The notes beneath the pieces are model-generated. The model saw nothing but the letters and a program-made list of their open reading frames with translations. It was not told the DNA's origin and searched no databases. Made by a program: the position numbers and the translations under genes. A stretch of 64,000 bases of DNA, from the NCBI GenBank assembly GCA_013398955.1, contig VWPU01001222.1, forward strand, positions 41,283 through 105,282, given 5' to 3'. This DNA is from Callaeas wilsoni. Lineage: Eukaryota > Chordata > Aves > Passeriformes > Callaeidae. This document shows, one piece after another, positions 36,934 through 48,962 of the stretch. Positions within the stretch are counted from its first letter, which is position 1; each line of letters starts with the position of its first letter.

Positions 36934-39900
36934 CCTTACATAACCAAAATATCTGATTCTTATTGTGGCTAATAACTTACTCAAGTCAAATTTCCAGAGC
37001 TGTTCTAGAATGAGTACAGTGGAAACTATTTTGCAATGTTCTGCACTCCATACCTCCCTGCTTATTCGTTCAGGTGCTAATTTTATTTTTTACATGTCAA
37101 GCTGTAGTGCAAATGTGCTCAACTGAGTATAAATGATGCATTTTAAATTGTTGCATTAGAAAATTACCCTAGTAATAATGCAGTGCAGTTTCATCTGCCA
37201 TAATGGCATCATGATTTTGTTGCTGAGCACAGTGCCTCAATGCCAAATGCCAGAGTTCAGAAAAAATAGTTATTATTCAGGTGCCAGAATAGCACTGTCC
37301 CTTCTGCTCTGCCAGCTTCTGCAGTATAAACAACAGCTGTCGTTCAGTGCTGTGAATGAGTGTCTGGTGTACAAACAGTTGTTTTCGTACCCAGGGTTAC
37401 GGGTCAAGGCAGCAGAGATGTCGAGGAGGGTACCACTGGTGGAAGCTTTCTGCAGTCCAGTGATTGCAGTGGGGTGTAAGGGAAGTGCTGGCACAGACAC
37501 CTCTATCACTTCTCCAAGCACCATGTGCGTCACAGGTGTGGCTCCCCACAAGAATAACCTTCCCAGGCTCTGGGACCTCTGGGATGCCCCTGAACAGAGT
37601 TTGTCCCAAAGGAAAAAGAGCCCAAGCACAGAGCTGAATTTGAGGTGCATTTCTGGTTGTGTTATACACTATCTAAGAAAAAGTTGGATGGCCCACTGAA
37701 CATTTTAATCTAAGTAAATATCACTCAATTAAGTGGTGTTTTGTTTGCTGTTTGAAATATATTGCCAGCTTTTGCTGACCAGACCCAGAAGTTGAGCTCT
37801 TCATCTAAAGGCCTTGGCTGCTGTCCCAGAGATCATTCAGAAATGCAAAGACCATTCACTGAATTTTTAAGTGGCTGTGGTGACAGTCAGGCACCAGAAA
37901 TGGCTTCATTTGTGCCAGTAAAAAGGATCCTCTGAAACTCTGCACTAATAAATGTAAAAAGTCATTTTGTTTTTCCATACCAGTATTTCAATGTTTTATC
38001 AGTCAACATTTAATGATTCAAACATTTTATTTCAACAAATGTTTCAACATTGTTTCTTTAAAATAGTCATTCTCATATCAAAAAGGTATTTTTGAAAATT
38101 ACCTACTGTTTTTGTTAAAAACCACTCCTTTATATTTCCAAGGAACAATGTTAATTTCTCAAAGCATAGTTCCAGGGTGATAAACTATGCTTCGCTTTTT
38201 GTGAAAATAATTAATACTTTAACTTACTAATAGATTGCCCAAGGCTTATGATAATAGATTGCAGAAATAATCACAAAACATGACTGCCCTCTGAGATTCA
38301 GTTCCATTGTCTCAACAAACTGCATATTTCTCAGATAGTATCTCATTTAGTTTTGGTTTTGAAGTCATTAAGCATTTCCTTGCAGCTTCAAGTAAAAGTC
38401 TAAAAATCTGGCAAAATCCCAATGTAGTTTAATAATCCAACCATGAAATAACATGTTACTGCTATCTAATAGTAAAGAGGTCTAATGTTAATTTTTGAAA
38501 TGCTGATTGTAGAGTTTCAAGTTCTATTCAAGCTTAAAGAAATACACCTTTTCTGTGTTCAGAGTATCACTGAAATGCTTTTATATTTTGGTGACATCTG
38601 TGATTTTCTTACCTGGGTGTCTGTGCCCCCCTCCAAAAAAAAAAAAGTTGCATTGTAGTAGCAGTACGGAAAATAATATCCATCCATATGATATATTTGT
38701 ATGCTGTAGGATATACCAATATGGAGGTGAGTTACAGCAACTTCTCCAGCTCTGTCATGTAGAGGACATTGTATATGGTATTATAAACATGTTTAATGTT
38801 CATCTGTTGTTTGTGAATTTAAGTGTCTGTTCCTAATGGCATTGCTTGTAAATCTTCAGTACTACAAATCCTAAATCTGTGCCGAACAACATTAAATTCA
38901 TTTATGGTGACACAGTTACAGGACCTGTTTTATGGCTCTGTGCACAAAGTGTTGGCCTTTCTTTAAACTCTGCAGAAGCGTTTTTACTGCGTTCCTGACC
39001 AGTGGGATGTAGCAGAGAGAAACTCAGTTCATTTGACTTTGGATGCTGCTGCTCATTTGGCTTCTTACACATCCCCAAAAGTGTAGCAGCAAAGTACATG
39101 TTTCTGCAGCATATGAGATGCCCTGTTCTGCCTGCAAAACTTGTAATAAGGTAACTTTTTAAAGATACCGTAATATCATTGGGGTTTATTTACCTGGGAA
39201 CTCATATGTGGAAACAGATCCCCTGTCCAATCTAAAGCAGTTTTAGTGCAGATCTCAATGGTGAAGGCAGAAAGAAGAGTTGTGAATAACTGGGGAGTTG
39301 GGGGGTGAGGTGGTGTGTAAGGAGTGAGCAAATGGATAAAATCCGCAGCTCCTTTGAGAGATGATGAAATAATGTATCTGCTACAGGGAAATTTCAGGAA
39401 AATCCTTGAGTTTCATCTTCTCTGAGTGGAGTCCAGGAGTGTCGTAGTGTCCTACCCTCATGCTGGAAGGTTGTCAGTGAAATATAAAAGGCTGTTGATT
39501 CACTTCCCAGAGGAAGTGGTAAAAGCCAGGTTATTTGCAAGGCTTTAAATTATGCTTGACAAAACCCTTGGCAAGGTACTGAGAAATTATGTTGCACTTG
39601 AAAGTACGCCAGCTTGTGCTTCCCAGTGTTTCTCCTGCTGCGGAAATATCCTGCAAACCCAGATTTACAGATGTCCAAAGCAGCCGTGTGGCAACAGTGA
39701 ATCTTAACATATTGTAGCTGTAACATATGGAGTTGTGAGTCCTGTGAAGGAATTCACACCTACTGTGCACTGGGTCTGCTGTGCTTCTCTGTGGAGAGTG
39801 TCAGTGAAAGCCAGAATCTTGCACCCTGGCTGCTCTGGGTGGCCAGAGGACCGTGGATTCAACAGGAGATGCAGGGAATTCTGGTGTCTCATGAGTCCTG

Positions 39901-40303
39901 GGAGATGCTGAGCTGGTTGTGGGAAACATGCAAACTGCTTGGAAACACAGGTCTAGAAAGGCCCAGAATTTTGCAGGGTGAACTTCTAGAGAGCTGGTGA
40001 AACAAGCAGATTAGTTATGCAGATTTCCATCTAAAGGAGTCTACTTTTTCACAACTTAGCTGAGCTTGAATGTACTGGGATTTTTTGATTGAAAAAAAAA
40101 GGTTCACAGATAAAAAAAAAAAGTTGTTATTAATATACTAGAACCATGCTTTAATTGAATCCTTTGGGACCTGAAAAAGCATGGAAGATACATTTTAGAT
40201 CCATGCAAAAAGTTTCAGTTTAATGAATATCCTAGATAATCAAAAGAATTCAATGTGAAATCCATCTAAAAAGTCTTCCAAAGAAAGTATTTTTTAATTA
40301 AAG

Positions 40304-40401
40304 GATAAAGAGAATGTCTTTTACAAGCGTCAGCTGGTATATGAAACCTGTTCAGAGGTATTCAATGTTGATGAAGAAATTATCCACCAAGTTCTGTACA
40401 G
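40304..40401 (+). other. Candidate coding exon (unproven)
   Basis: A 98-nt segment preceded by AG (after a modest TATTTTTTAATTAAAG tract) and followed by a strong donor, CAG|GTGAGT. One frame is open throughout (32 codons plus 2 nt): DKENVFYKRQLVYETC, then SEVFNVDEEIIHQVLY. The residue mix, rich in E, D and K with aromatic residues, is more protein-like than the surrounding frames. In-frame stops lie directly upstream (TAA before the AG) and downstream (TGA in the donor), so any coding use would need splicing. I do not recognise the protein. A 32-codon open frame with one good splice site is well within chance for 64 kb. Confidence 0.2.
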
Positions 40402-43400
40402 GTGAGTGAGATGCATTTCCAGAATCTGATTTGCAAGTGCACAAGGGTCTACAGTTCTAGACAGGTTGGCAAGGATTGGGATTGTTTACTTCATTGCTTG
40501 TTGCTCTCTTTCATTTGAAAGAGAAGTTGTGGGTAGGATAATGGCTAGTTAATTCAACTTTGTGATATCCATCACCATGAATTAGCTGGTGGCTTTAGAG
40601 CTTTCTGTATTTGTTTTCTGGAATGAATTTGTCTATTTTCATATGAATTGAGTGGAGAATAGTTCTATACACAGGTAACTTCAGAGGCCTTCTTAATCAA
40701 TGACACCCTTCTCTAAACTTCTGCAGGAAATAATCCCATCCGTTGCCTTATGAAAACACACAAAAGAATGCAAAATAAAAATATTTTATTGTTCATTTTC
40801 GGGTTTTTTTTTAGTTATTTAAAACAGTCAATTATCTATTATTGCAATAACATTAGATGAAACCAACACAACCTCACTGCAAAAGTAGTGAATCTCCACT
40901 GCTTCCAAAGTAAAAATTAGATCTCATGAACTGTCTGAGGTAAGGCTGATATTTTAAAATGCAGCTTATTTTTTTCTGTTTTGCCTCCCTTCTTATTATT
41001 TAATAGCTAAACCCATCAACTCAGTTCCAAGAATATATTTAGCTGACTGATTTAATCTAATTTTCTCATTGAGCATGCAGTAGAATAAAAAAGCAAATCA
41101 ATAGCACTCTTGGATATCTTCAAGATCATTTCAGTTCCTGCTCCCCTGTGTCAGCCTCTGTTCTTTTACAAGACAATGAGCAAAGCTGGTAAATGTGGGT
41201 ATGTAAAGGTCAGTATTCCATGTCTTTTAAATTAATGAGGAAATTGTTGTTCTTAGGATGTTATTAACTCTGTGGTCTGGTTTGTTTGAGCAATATACAG
41301 CTGATGCATCCTTGGTTTGAGGGGAAAATGCATCCCAGTGTTGCAGAACTGGTATCTTCAGAGACTGTTTTCTGAGGTGCATCTAAGACTTGTGCTGCTG
41401 TGTATATTGATTTGTTGTCCTGTTGGGTTGTAGTGGCAGATACCTCTAAACAGACTTCATGGTACTCAGTTTCTTGTCTTTGTTAGATAGTTTAGTCCTT
41501 CTCAGCTCAGTTGGTAGGTTTTGTTTACTTCTCTGCCAGCTTTGTGAGAAGCTGCTGTTGAAAGTCTACAGGCCACATGCATTTATCTGCTTTCTGTTCC
41601 TGATTTGATTGCTTTTCTTTATATTGTACTATGCTCCATAGATTTATATGTGAATCTCTCATCTGTATCTCAGTTTCTAGTAAATTCTACAAGATTTTTA
41701 GATTTTTTAAAAGTGTTTTTCTAGACTATAAAAGCATCGCTCTCATCTAAAATAGCTTTGGAATGTTGCTAAAAGGAACATGGTCCCCATTTTCCATAAA
41801 CAGGTGGGGACATGCTTCTGTCTCCTCCCCTCGAGAGGCACAACCCTGACAAGAGCTGTTTTGGGCATTACTTTGCATTACACATTACTCTGCAAGATCT
41901 TTGCAGAGTGGTTTGTGTGCTAGTGTCATGTGGAACTGAGGTGATATATTAAACTGTTAAAGTAATGACAAAAGCTGTGCTTTCTGGTAGAAGTTGAAGT
42001 TAGCAGGATGCCAACACTGCTGTGACTGGTCGTACCCTAAACCAGCAGACTTCTTACTGACTCAGGCAGCTGCCACAGGTTCTGCAGTCCAGAAGAGATG
42101 CCTATGATATTACACACAGGACAAGAAATTTGTTGCTGATATATTCTGAGATTAACTGGAACCACAGTAAAATCTGTAAGGAATGCTTAAGTGTAATCAT
42201 CTGTGTGATTTGGGTGTAATTTAAAGAACATTGTAGCCAAAAAGAGGAAAAACAGGGAAGAAAAATGAGTTTGAAGTATTGAATAGAATGAATGAACATG
42301 TAAATCAATGTTTTGTTGTCTTTAGAAAACAGGAATAAATGGCTAGAAATATAGTCTATTTTAAAAAGGCACAAAGAAAGTTTGTATTCTTCTGCCATCT
42401 TTATCTCTGGAATACCATATAGTAGGTTTAGCTACTAAAAAGGTCATATATTTACTACCAGAACAAGTTCTGTTTGTGTTACATTGTCAAAAGCAGAGAT
42501 AGCTGTGAGTGGACATACCAATTGACAAAAAAATGACATTCAGTGATCTTTGCTTCCAGTTTAAAACAGGAAAATAAGTTTATATTTTGTTATAATGAAA
42601 CCATAACTTATTGTCAGATTTTGAAATGGAGAAGGAGCTTATATTCTTCTTTAAAAAATTATTCTCATATTATGAAGAGAATGGTTTAAATAGGTTTTGT
42701 GTTACTAATATGTAAGATTACTAACTGTCCATAAAATTTCAAACTACTGGCCCTTCTGAAAGGACCTAAGACATATTATGGGATGATTAACACTCACAAC
42801 ACCCCTGCGAGACAAGATTGGGTTTATACCTATGCCATGGAAAGAGAGATTTTGGTAGGAGATACACTTTGACGTGCATATTAAGGAAGTGGCTGTGGAA
42901 ATGCTAAGCTTTTTTTCCATCAGCTTGTTTGCTGAGTACTCTGTGGGTAAAGTGGCATAGCTATCTTGTCAGTTCACTGACAAAACATGAAAAACTTGCA
43001 CCAGTGAGACTTGTTTGGCCATCATTTTGCAAATGTCATCGTAACATACAACTCATCAGTCTCTCATCCTCTGTGTTTTCTCTGGCTGAACAAATCTGCC
43101 CTTTCAACCCAAGCATGCACACAGCTCCCACCAAACTGTGTGTCCTTCAGTTGAAGGCACTCTGCTGTAGATATCAATGCAATTTTTTTGCACAGGTGTA
43201 AATTTTTGGGTAAAATTAAAAATAGCTTTTGATCCAGGAATGTCTCCCAGGTTATTTCCTAATCTTGGCAAAAACCTTTATCTTTAGGTGTAAATACAGC
43301 TGTGATATGCAAACATATTTAGCATTGCATGTTGTAGTACTGAATGCCCATTTCTGAAAGCAGCCATTTCTTTGTCTAATATTGTGCCAATACCTTTTTG

Positions 43401-44356
43401 GGATTACAATATTCCTCTTGCAAAATCTAATTTTTTCTAAATTGTAATAAGCTAGCAATGACATGTAAACAAATACAGCTTCTTTGTAACTCCCTAAATA
43501 TACTCTTCAGAATTTACGAAGTATAGATCTTTTTGAGACTAGTTATCACTTTACTACAGTTTTTCCTGACTCCTTAAGATCACTGATAATTTTGTATTTG
43601 TGTTTTCATACTGAGAAATGCAAAAAAAAAATTCCATAGATAAATATCTTCACTTGTGAGTGAAGACTAGGCTTTGTTTAAATTATTTGGATTTTGCTTA
43701 ATGCTTTTTTTCCAACATTTGCTCCAGTAAAACAGATGGCATATCCAGAGTACCTTGAGTTTTCTAATTAGACTTAAACTTTTATGCTTTAACATTTTTT
43801 ATTTTCAATTATTTTCTTTTTAAAAAAGTTTCTGTAAAAGAAAAACTGTACTTTACACTTAGTTTACTGTAAAAGTGACTTCAAGTCTTCTTGAAAACTA
43901 AACTTGACTTTCTTTAGATAGTCAGCGTATTTTCACCAACAGTGTCAGAGTAAATTATGTCCTCATTGCAAATATGATTGATTCCTCAGATTTAGGACTT
44001 TCTTTTCTTCTGTTCACTTAAGAATATGCTTGAATGTCAACGTATGAGGACTCTCAAGAGAAATAAACTTCACTTTCATTTACAGATCAGGAAACTGATC
44101 TGTAAACTATTGTTTGTATTAATGGCAAAGCAAAAATTAGTAGGAAAAAAAAGACGAGACAACACGCTGTACAGCACTTGGATTTCCATGTGCTGCTTGG
44201 GCAATTAGCTGATGTTGTTGTCTCTTGCTGCTTCATCAGAATCCAAAACTCTGCACATAATTTAGGCTGGAAAGGATTTTTGGTGGTCATTTCCCCTAAC
44301 TGCCTGCTCAGTGTTCACTGCGCCCTTCCTGGTGAGAGATTATTGCAGAGCTCAAT

Positions 44357-44376
44357 AAACCCCTGCGCAGGGGTTT
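44357..44376. repeat. 20-bp perfect palindrome with TGCGCA core
   Basis: AAACCCCTGCGCAGGGGTTT is its own reverse complement over 20 bases. The centre TGCGCA resembles half of an NRF1 site. It could extrude as a cruciform or bind a dimeric factor; nothing nearby tells which. Confidence 0.9.
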
Positions 44377-46071
44377 TCCCCTGTGATGGCATGAGATATT
44401 TCTGTATGTTCCCTTTCTGAGTTAAGTACAGGTGGCCCATCTACCTCGGTCAAAATCGGTAGAATTTGGTCCCAGATTGATGGTGTGTTATATAGAATGT
44501 TACACACTTGTAGTTTTTTCAGCAAGAAGTTAGGTGAAGGATGAGATCTTGAGAACTCAAAAGATAAATTTAAACTGCTTCTGTGCGTGTGCAGAGAATA
44601 TATTTGCTATGGGCAGACATGCAAGGCCTCAATAATCAAGTCAGTTATTAAAATAATATTTGTTAAGAGTATTTTTATATCTCTGTGTACATATGTATAG
44701 AGAGAAATACATATATAAACACACATACTTAGAGTGGAAAAATTATTTGCTTAACTATGAGGGAACAACCAAAAGATAGTGCAGTGTACAGTCTTCACCT
44801 TTCAATTTTTTTTTTTTTCTTATGGTATTTACATGGTGAAACATTCTGGCAGATACTATAAGATGTATGAAAACTTATTTGTCTGATTTTAATCAGCTAC
44901 TGTAGCTTTCAGTGTGCATTTAATGGAACTATTTTTTGTAAGGACAATGAACACTTACCTGTAAAAGTTGAATCCAAGTGACAAATTGCAGACAGCTCGG
45001 AGTACTAGATCAGTAGGATTCCTTATCTAAATTGTTTGCACGTTAGATTTCTTTTGTAGCACTGAATAATTTGGATAAATGACCTTTCAAATGATAATTG
45101 AATTTCTGTAACAACAGTTGGGTGATGGTACATGAAAAGTAATAAAAGCCTTTAGCAGTGCCCTTTTCTGGATCTTGTCACAGTCTCTACCTCTGATAGA
45201 GAGTGACACTTATTACTCAAGTCATATTTTCTTAAAAGCTGTGGCTTTGCTGAAATTGTGTGCAAAAGGTATACTTTCTCTTTTAAGTTAATTGCATGGT
45301 GGTAAAATCAAACTGCGTTTTGGTTCTGTTAATAATAGAATGTTTCACAGGCAACTCATTTTGCTCAAAATAAATTCTCAAAAACAAAGGCCACCATTAG
45401 AAATATAGCTTCCTAATATTTATATACTGGGAAATGAATTAATTTGTAAACAGTTTAACTTTGCTATGATAAGGGGAGTTAATTCTAGATTGTTTGCATA
45501 GTGACTACACCACTTGTATTGCCATGTATATCGAAGCTCATGTGGGACCAAACTCACCTCTACCAATACTGGGATTTTGATGATCTAAGAATTTGAGATT
45601 TGGCCTTTGAAATGCAAATACTGCATAATGTAGACACATAAAAATGGAGAGTAAATACTAAATTATAGATAATACATTTTTTACATGAAATTAGTTTTCC
45701 TGATTCTCTCTGACTGATACAGCTAGGAGAATTCGAAATCTAACCTTTAAAGTCATCTGGTCATACCTGTGCCTTGCAAAAGAAAAGGAAAAACATTTAA
45801 AGAACAGGTATCACACAAAGAAGTCAAATCATCCAATAACTCATCCCTATTGTTTGAACTGTGAGGGTTTGTTTCTTACTAAAAGAGAAATTTTTTTTGG
45901 AGTAAAATCTTGTAAACACTCATATGAACAAATTTTTAGAGCCATAAAACTAATTTTCTGAAAAATACTTAAAAAAACTTTTCATGTGAATTCCTTTCTC
46001 TTTATAACTTGAGACAATAGTGATACCCTGAGAACTAATTTTTTTACTTTTATTACTCATCAATCTCTGAG

Positions 46072-46096
46072 ATATATATATATATGTATATATAAA
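46072..46096. repeat. (AT)n microsatellite
   Basis: GATATATATATATATGTATATATAAA: a short interrupted AT dinucleotide repeat in AT-rich DNA. Confidence 0.9.
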
Positions 46097-48415
46097 ATTC
46101 TATCTGAAGTTCCCCCTTTCTAGAATATGAGAGTGTGTTTCTGTGATTTCTGTAAGTGCTTCCTACCTTCACTTTGTTTGGTTTTCTATAAAACGCCTTG
46201 TGATGCCAAAGAGAGCATAATGTTTGTTAAATATAGTTCACAGGTCAAATACCTGTAATAATTGATACAGGGAACGGCATGAAAACAATTTGGGAATACT
46301 GGCTGCTTGGCTGGTTGGCACAGCAAATGTCTTATGATTTTACAACGTGGATTTTACACCTCATTTGATCACACGAAATGTCTAAATTTACTCAGTCTAA
46401 TGTGCTTATTTGCCTTCTGTTAAGTCCAATTTGTCTGTTTTGACTCTTCCGGAATGTAAGTTCTTCAGACTGATTAATTCTCCCCCTGTTTTTATGATTG
46501 AAAAATACATAGTGCCCTGGAACATTCACAGAAACTTTAATCAATAAGAGTGATAGATCTTTACTCAAAACTGACAGAAACTGTTCAGCTTCTTGCTGCC
46601 TGTAACCCCAATAAACCATTTCACCTCTCCCAGTAATAAACGGGATGAAGCCCTCATTGTAGTTGGCACTAGAAGGACTGTCTGCATCAGTTTGACTGTA
46701 TTGGAAAATTGATTTATATATGAGTAAGCCACTCCATCTTGAATAAAAATACAATAAAAGAAACGTATTAAGTATATTAGTTTCCTCAGGCATCTTTTTC
46801 TTCAGTGTCTGAGTCCTGTATGTTTTTTCATTTCTGTGATTTTTTTTTTTTGCATCCATTATACTTGCAAAATATTTAATGGATTTCTGATTGTTTCAAA
46901 GGAAATAATTGTGCTAGATAGGAGAAATCAAAGCCTTTCTAGTGCATGAAAGTACTTGGAACAGTTACAGATCTATGACTGCAAAACTCAAAAAAATGCA
47001 GTTTATCAAAATGAAAGCTCAATACATTTTCTAAAAACTAAGGACATCTCAGCAATTTCTTAAGTTCAAATATTAACAAAGCAAATATCTAAATATAGTG
47101 AAAACTGACCTTCTTTCTTGGGGGAAGTGTAGTTTTGATGTTGATAAAAAAAGGATGTCTTAATTAAGAAGATGTGGTATTTAATGCTGTTTTAATTTGA
47201 TGATGTTACAGTCTTGTTTGATTGAAAATACTGTTACCTTCAGAGCTGTAGTAAAGAGCTGTTCTGAATTATCATTCACTAGAGGTCTGTGACAAAGGCT
47301 TTTATAATCAACCACTTTTTCTATAAAATTTTGGTTAATAACTTGATTCTCTGCTTGGGAAACAACTGATTGTACCTGCCTCTGAATGTGGGAAGTTGTA
47401 ACAATTTCCCTAGAAATGCCATTGCTGGAAATGATGTTCTTGGGTTTGGCATTAAAACGTCAGTGCACCAACTGTTCAGAAAGCTGCTGAGTTTCGTGAT
47501 ACGAATGTTGCCATCTTTCAAGTGAACCAAGTAAGCCAAATGTGCTCTTTTGAGACCCCATTGGCTTCTAAGCTTCACTAAGAATAGTTAGATCAATGTG
47601 ATTCCTGTTTTAGTAATTCATGTATTTGTCTTGTTACTCTCTATAAAACTTCTCATCAAAACTTTCAAAATAAGTGATTTTTATGCCACTCTTAAACCCT
47701 TACATAAATATCTACAAGTGTACAATCCAGCATTTGCTGGGTTTTCTCTGAGTTTTTAAACAAAAAGCTGAACATCTGAAATTCCTGAACATTTTGGAAG
47801 GAGGTTTGTGCATATACAAACAGATGGTGTTTTTAGGAGCCTGATTTTTCTGCCCAAACTTCTAATGAGTGCAGTCTTGCATGGAAAGTAGGGGATTTTT
47901 TGTGCAATTATTTTTTGGAGGGAAAAAAAGGAAGTGCAGTATGGTACTGCTAACAGTGTCAAGACAGGGCTCTGGTTTTTAAATAATAATAATCTCTCTA
48001 CTCTTGAAAACTTAAACCTATCCCCTTAGTACTTACTGTTCTCTTTTTTGGGACAAAGAGATGCAGCTAACACCTCAGACCCCCAGAGCCAGTGTATCAA
48101 TGATAACAGGGATTTTTATAACAAGAGTCAGAGCGAATGAAGTAGAGTTTTTGGATACTATCATCAGATAATCCATCTGATTTCTGAGGCTTGGGAGTTT
48201 GTATACTTTGTCTCCCGTGTAAAAAAATTTCAGATGCGGCTCTGACTTTCAGAGTATGAACTCTTTATTGAATTTAACATTTTTAAAGGAAAGTTTTACT
48301 CTGGAGGTGAATGCTGGTGATCCAAAGGAATTTGGATCCAAAGGCCACGTTTATAAAGCTTTTCAGTCAGTTCTGAGGCTTGTGTGAAATCACATAATAG
48401 CTTTGCTTCACAAAA

Positions 48416-48962
48416 TCATAGAACCTTAGAACGCTGAGGGGTTGGAATGAACCTTAGAGATCATCTAGTGCCAGCCCCCTCTGCCATGGGCAGGGACACC
48501 TCCCACCAGAGCAGGTTGCTCACGGCCTTATCCAACCTGGCTTTGAACAATGCCAGGGTTGGGCGTCCACAGCCTCCCCGGGCAACCTGTTCCAGTGTCT
48601 CACAGTAAACCTAAATTTCCCCTCTTTCAATTTGTGCCCATTACCCCTTGTCTATCACTACAGTTCCTGATGAAAAGTCCCTCTCTGGCTTCCCTGCAGG
48701 TCCATTTAGATACTGGATGGTTGTTATGACGTCTCCACACACCCTTCTCCAAGCTGAACAGCCCAAACTTCCACAGCCTGTCGTCACAGGGGAGGTGCTC
48801 CAGTCCTCTTACCAAAGCCATGGTCCTTCTCTGGACTTGCTCCAATATTTCCATGCCCTTCTTATGTTGGGGGCACCAGAACTGTAAGTGGTACTCCAAG
48901 TGAAGTCTCACAAGAGCAAAGTGCAGGGGGAGAATCACCTCCTTTGACCTGCTCGCCATCCT
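48416..48962 (-). mobile_element. CR1 retrotransposon, 5'-truncated 3' part
   Basis: About 547 bp of minus-strand CR1. The 3' end at the left (TCATAGAACCTTAGAA) is a degenerate terminal repeat. Then follow GATCATCTAGTGCCAGCCCC, GCCATGGGCAGGGACACCTCCC, TTATCCAACCTGGCTTTGAAC and the ORF2 tail. It ends near 48962 at the position of the 'CTGCTGGCCACGC' block. It lacks the catalytic box entirely. Confidence 0.95.
48627..48962 (-). pseudogene. CR1 ORF2 C-terminal relic
   Basis: A single open minus-strand frame begins MASRSKEVILPLHFALVRLH, continues through EYHLQFWCPQHKKGMEILEQ and the LEHLPCDDRL-WKFGLFSLEK block, and stops at 48627. This is the standard CR1 ORF2 tail with substitutions. It covers only about 110 residues and lacks the reverse transcriptase core. 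Confidence 0.92.

Larger units (their letters stand above)
36934..48415. other. AT-rich single-copy DNA with some exon-like segments
   Basis: No gene can be called with confidence. Items inside: a 173-codon open frame at 37178-37699 (+) with no recognised family; possible very old CR1/L3-like remains near 39496-39600; an exon-like segment at 40304-40401 (+); a 20-bp palindrome at 44357-44376; minus-strand exon-like segments at 44959-45026 and within 46392-46737; an AT microsatellite near 46072-46096. The rest is anonymous AT-rich sequence with short A and T runs (for example T13 at 44806-44818). Confidence 0.55.

Noticed and set aside
39484..39493. TATAAAAGGC as a TATA box
   Set aside because: AT-rich DNA contains such words by chance and no transcript or coding start is visible downstream.
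44255..44330. Possible degenerate CR1 3' end (GGCTGGAAAGGATTTTTGGT)
   Set aside because: Only a few words resemble the CR1 3' region; there is no terminal octamer and no continuing match.
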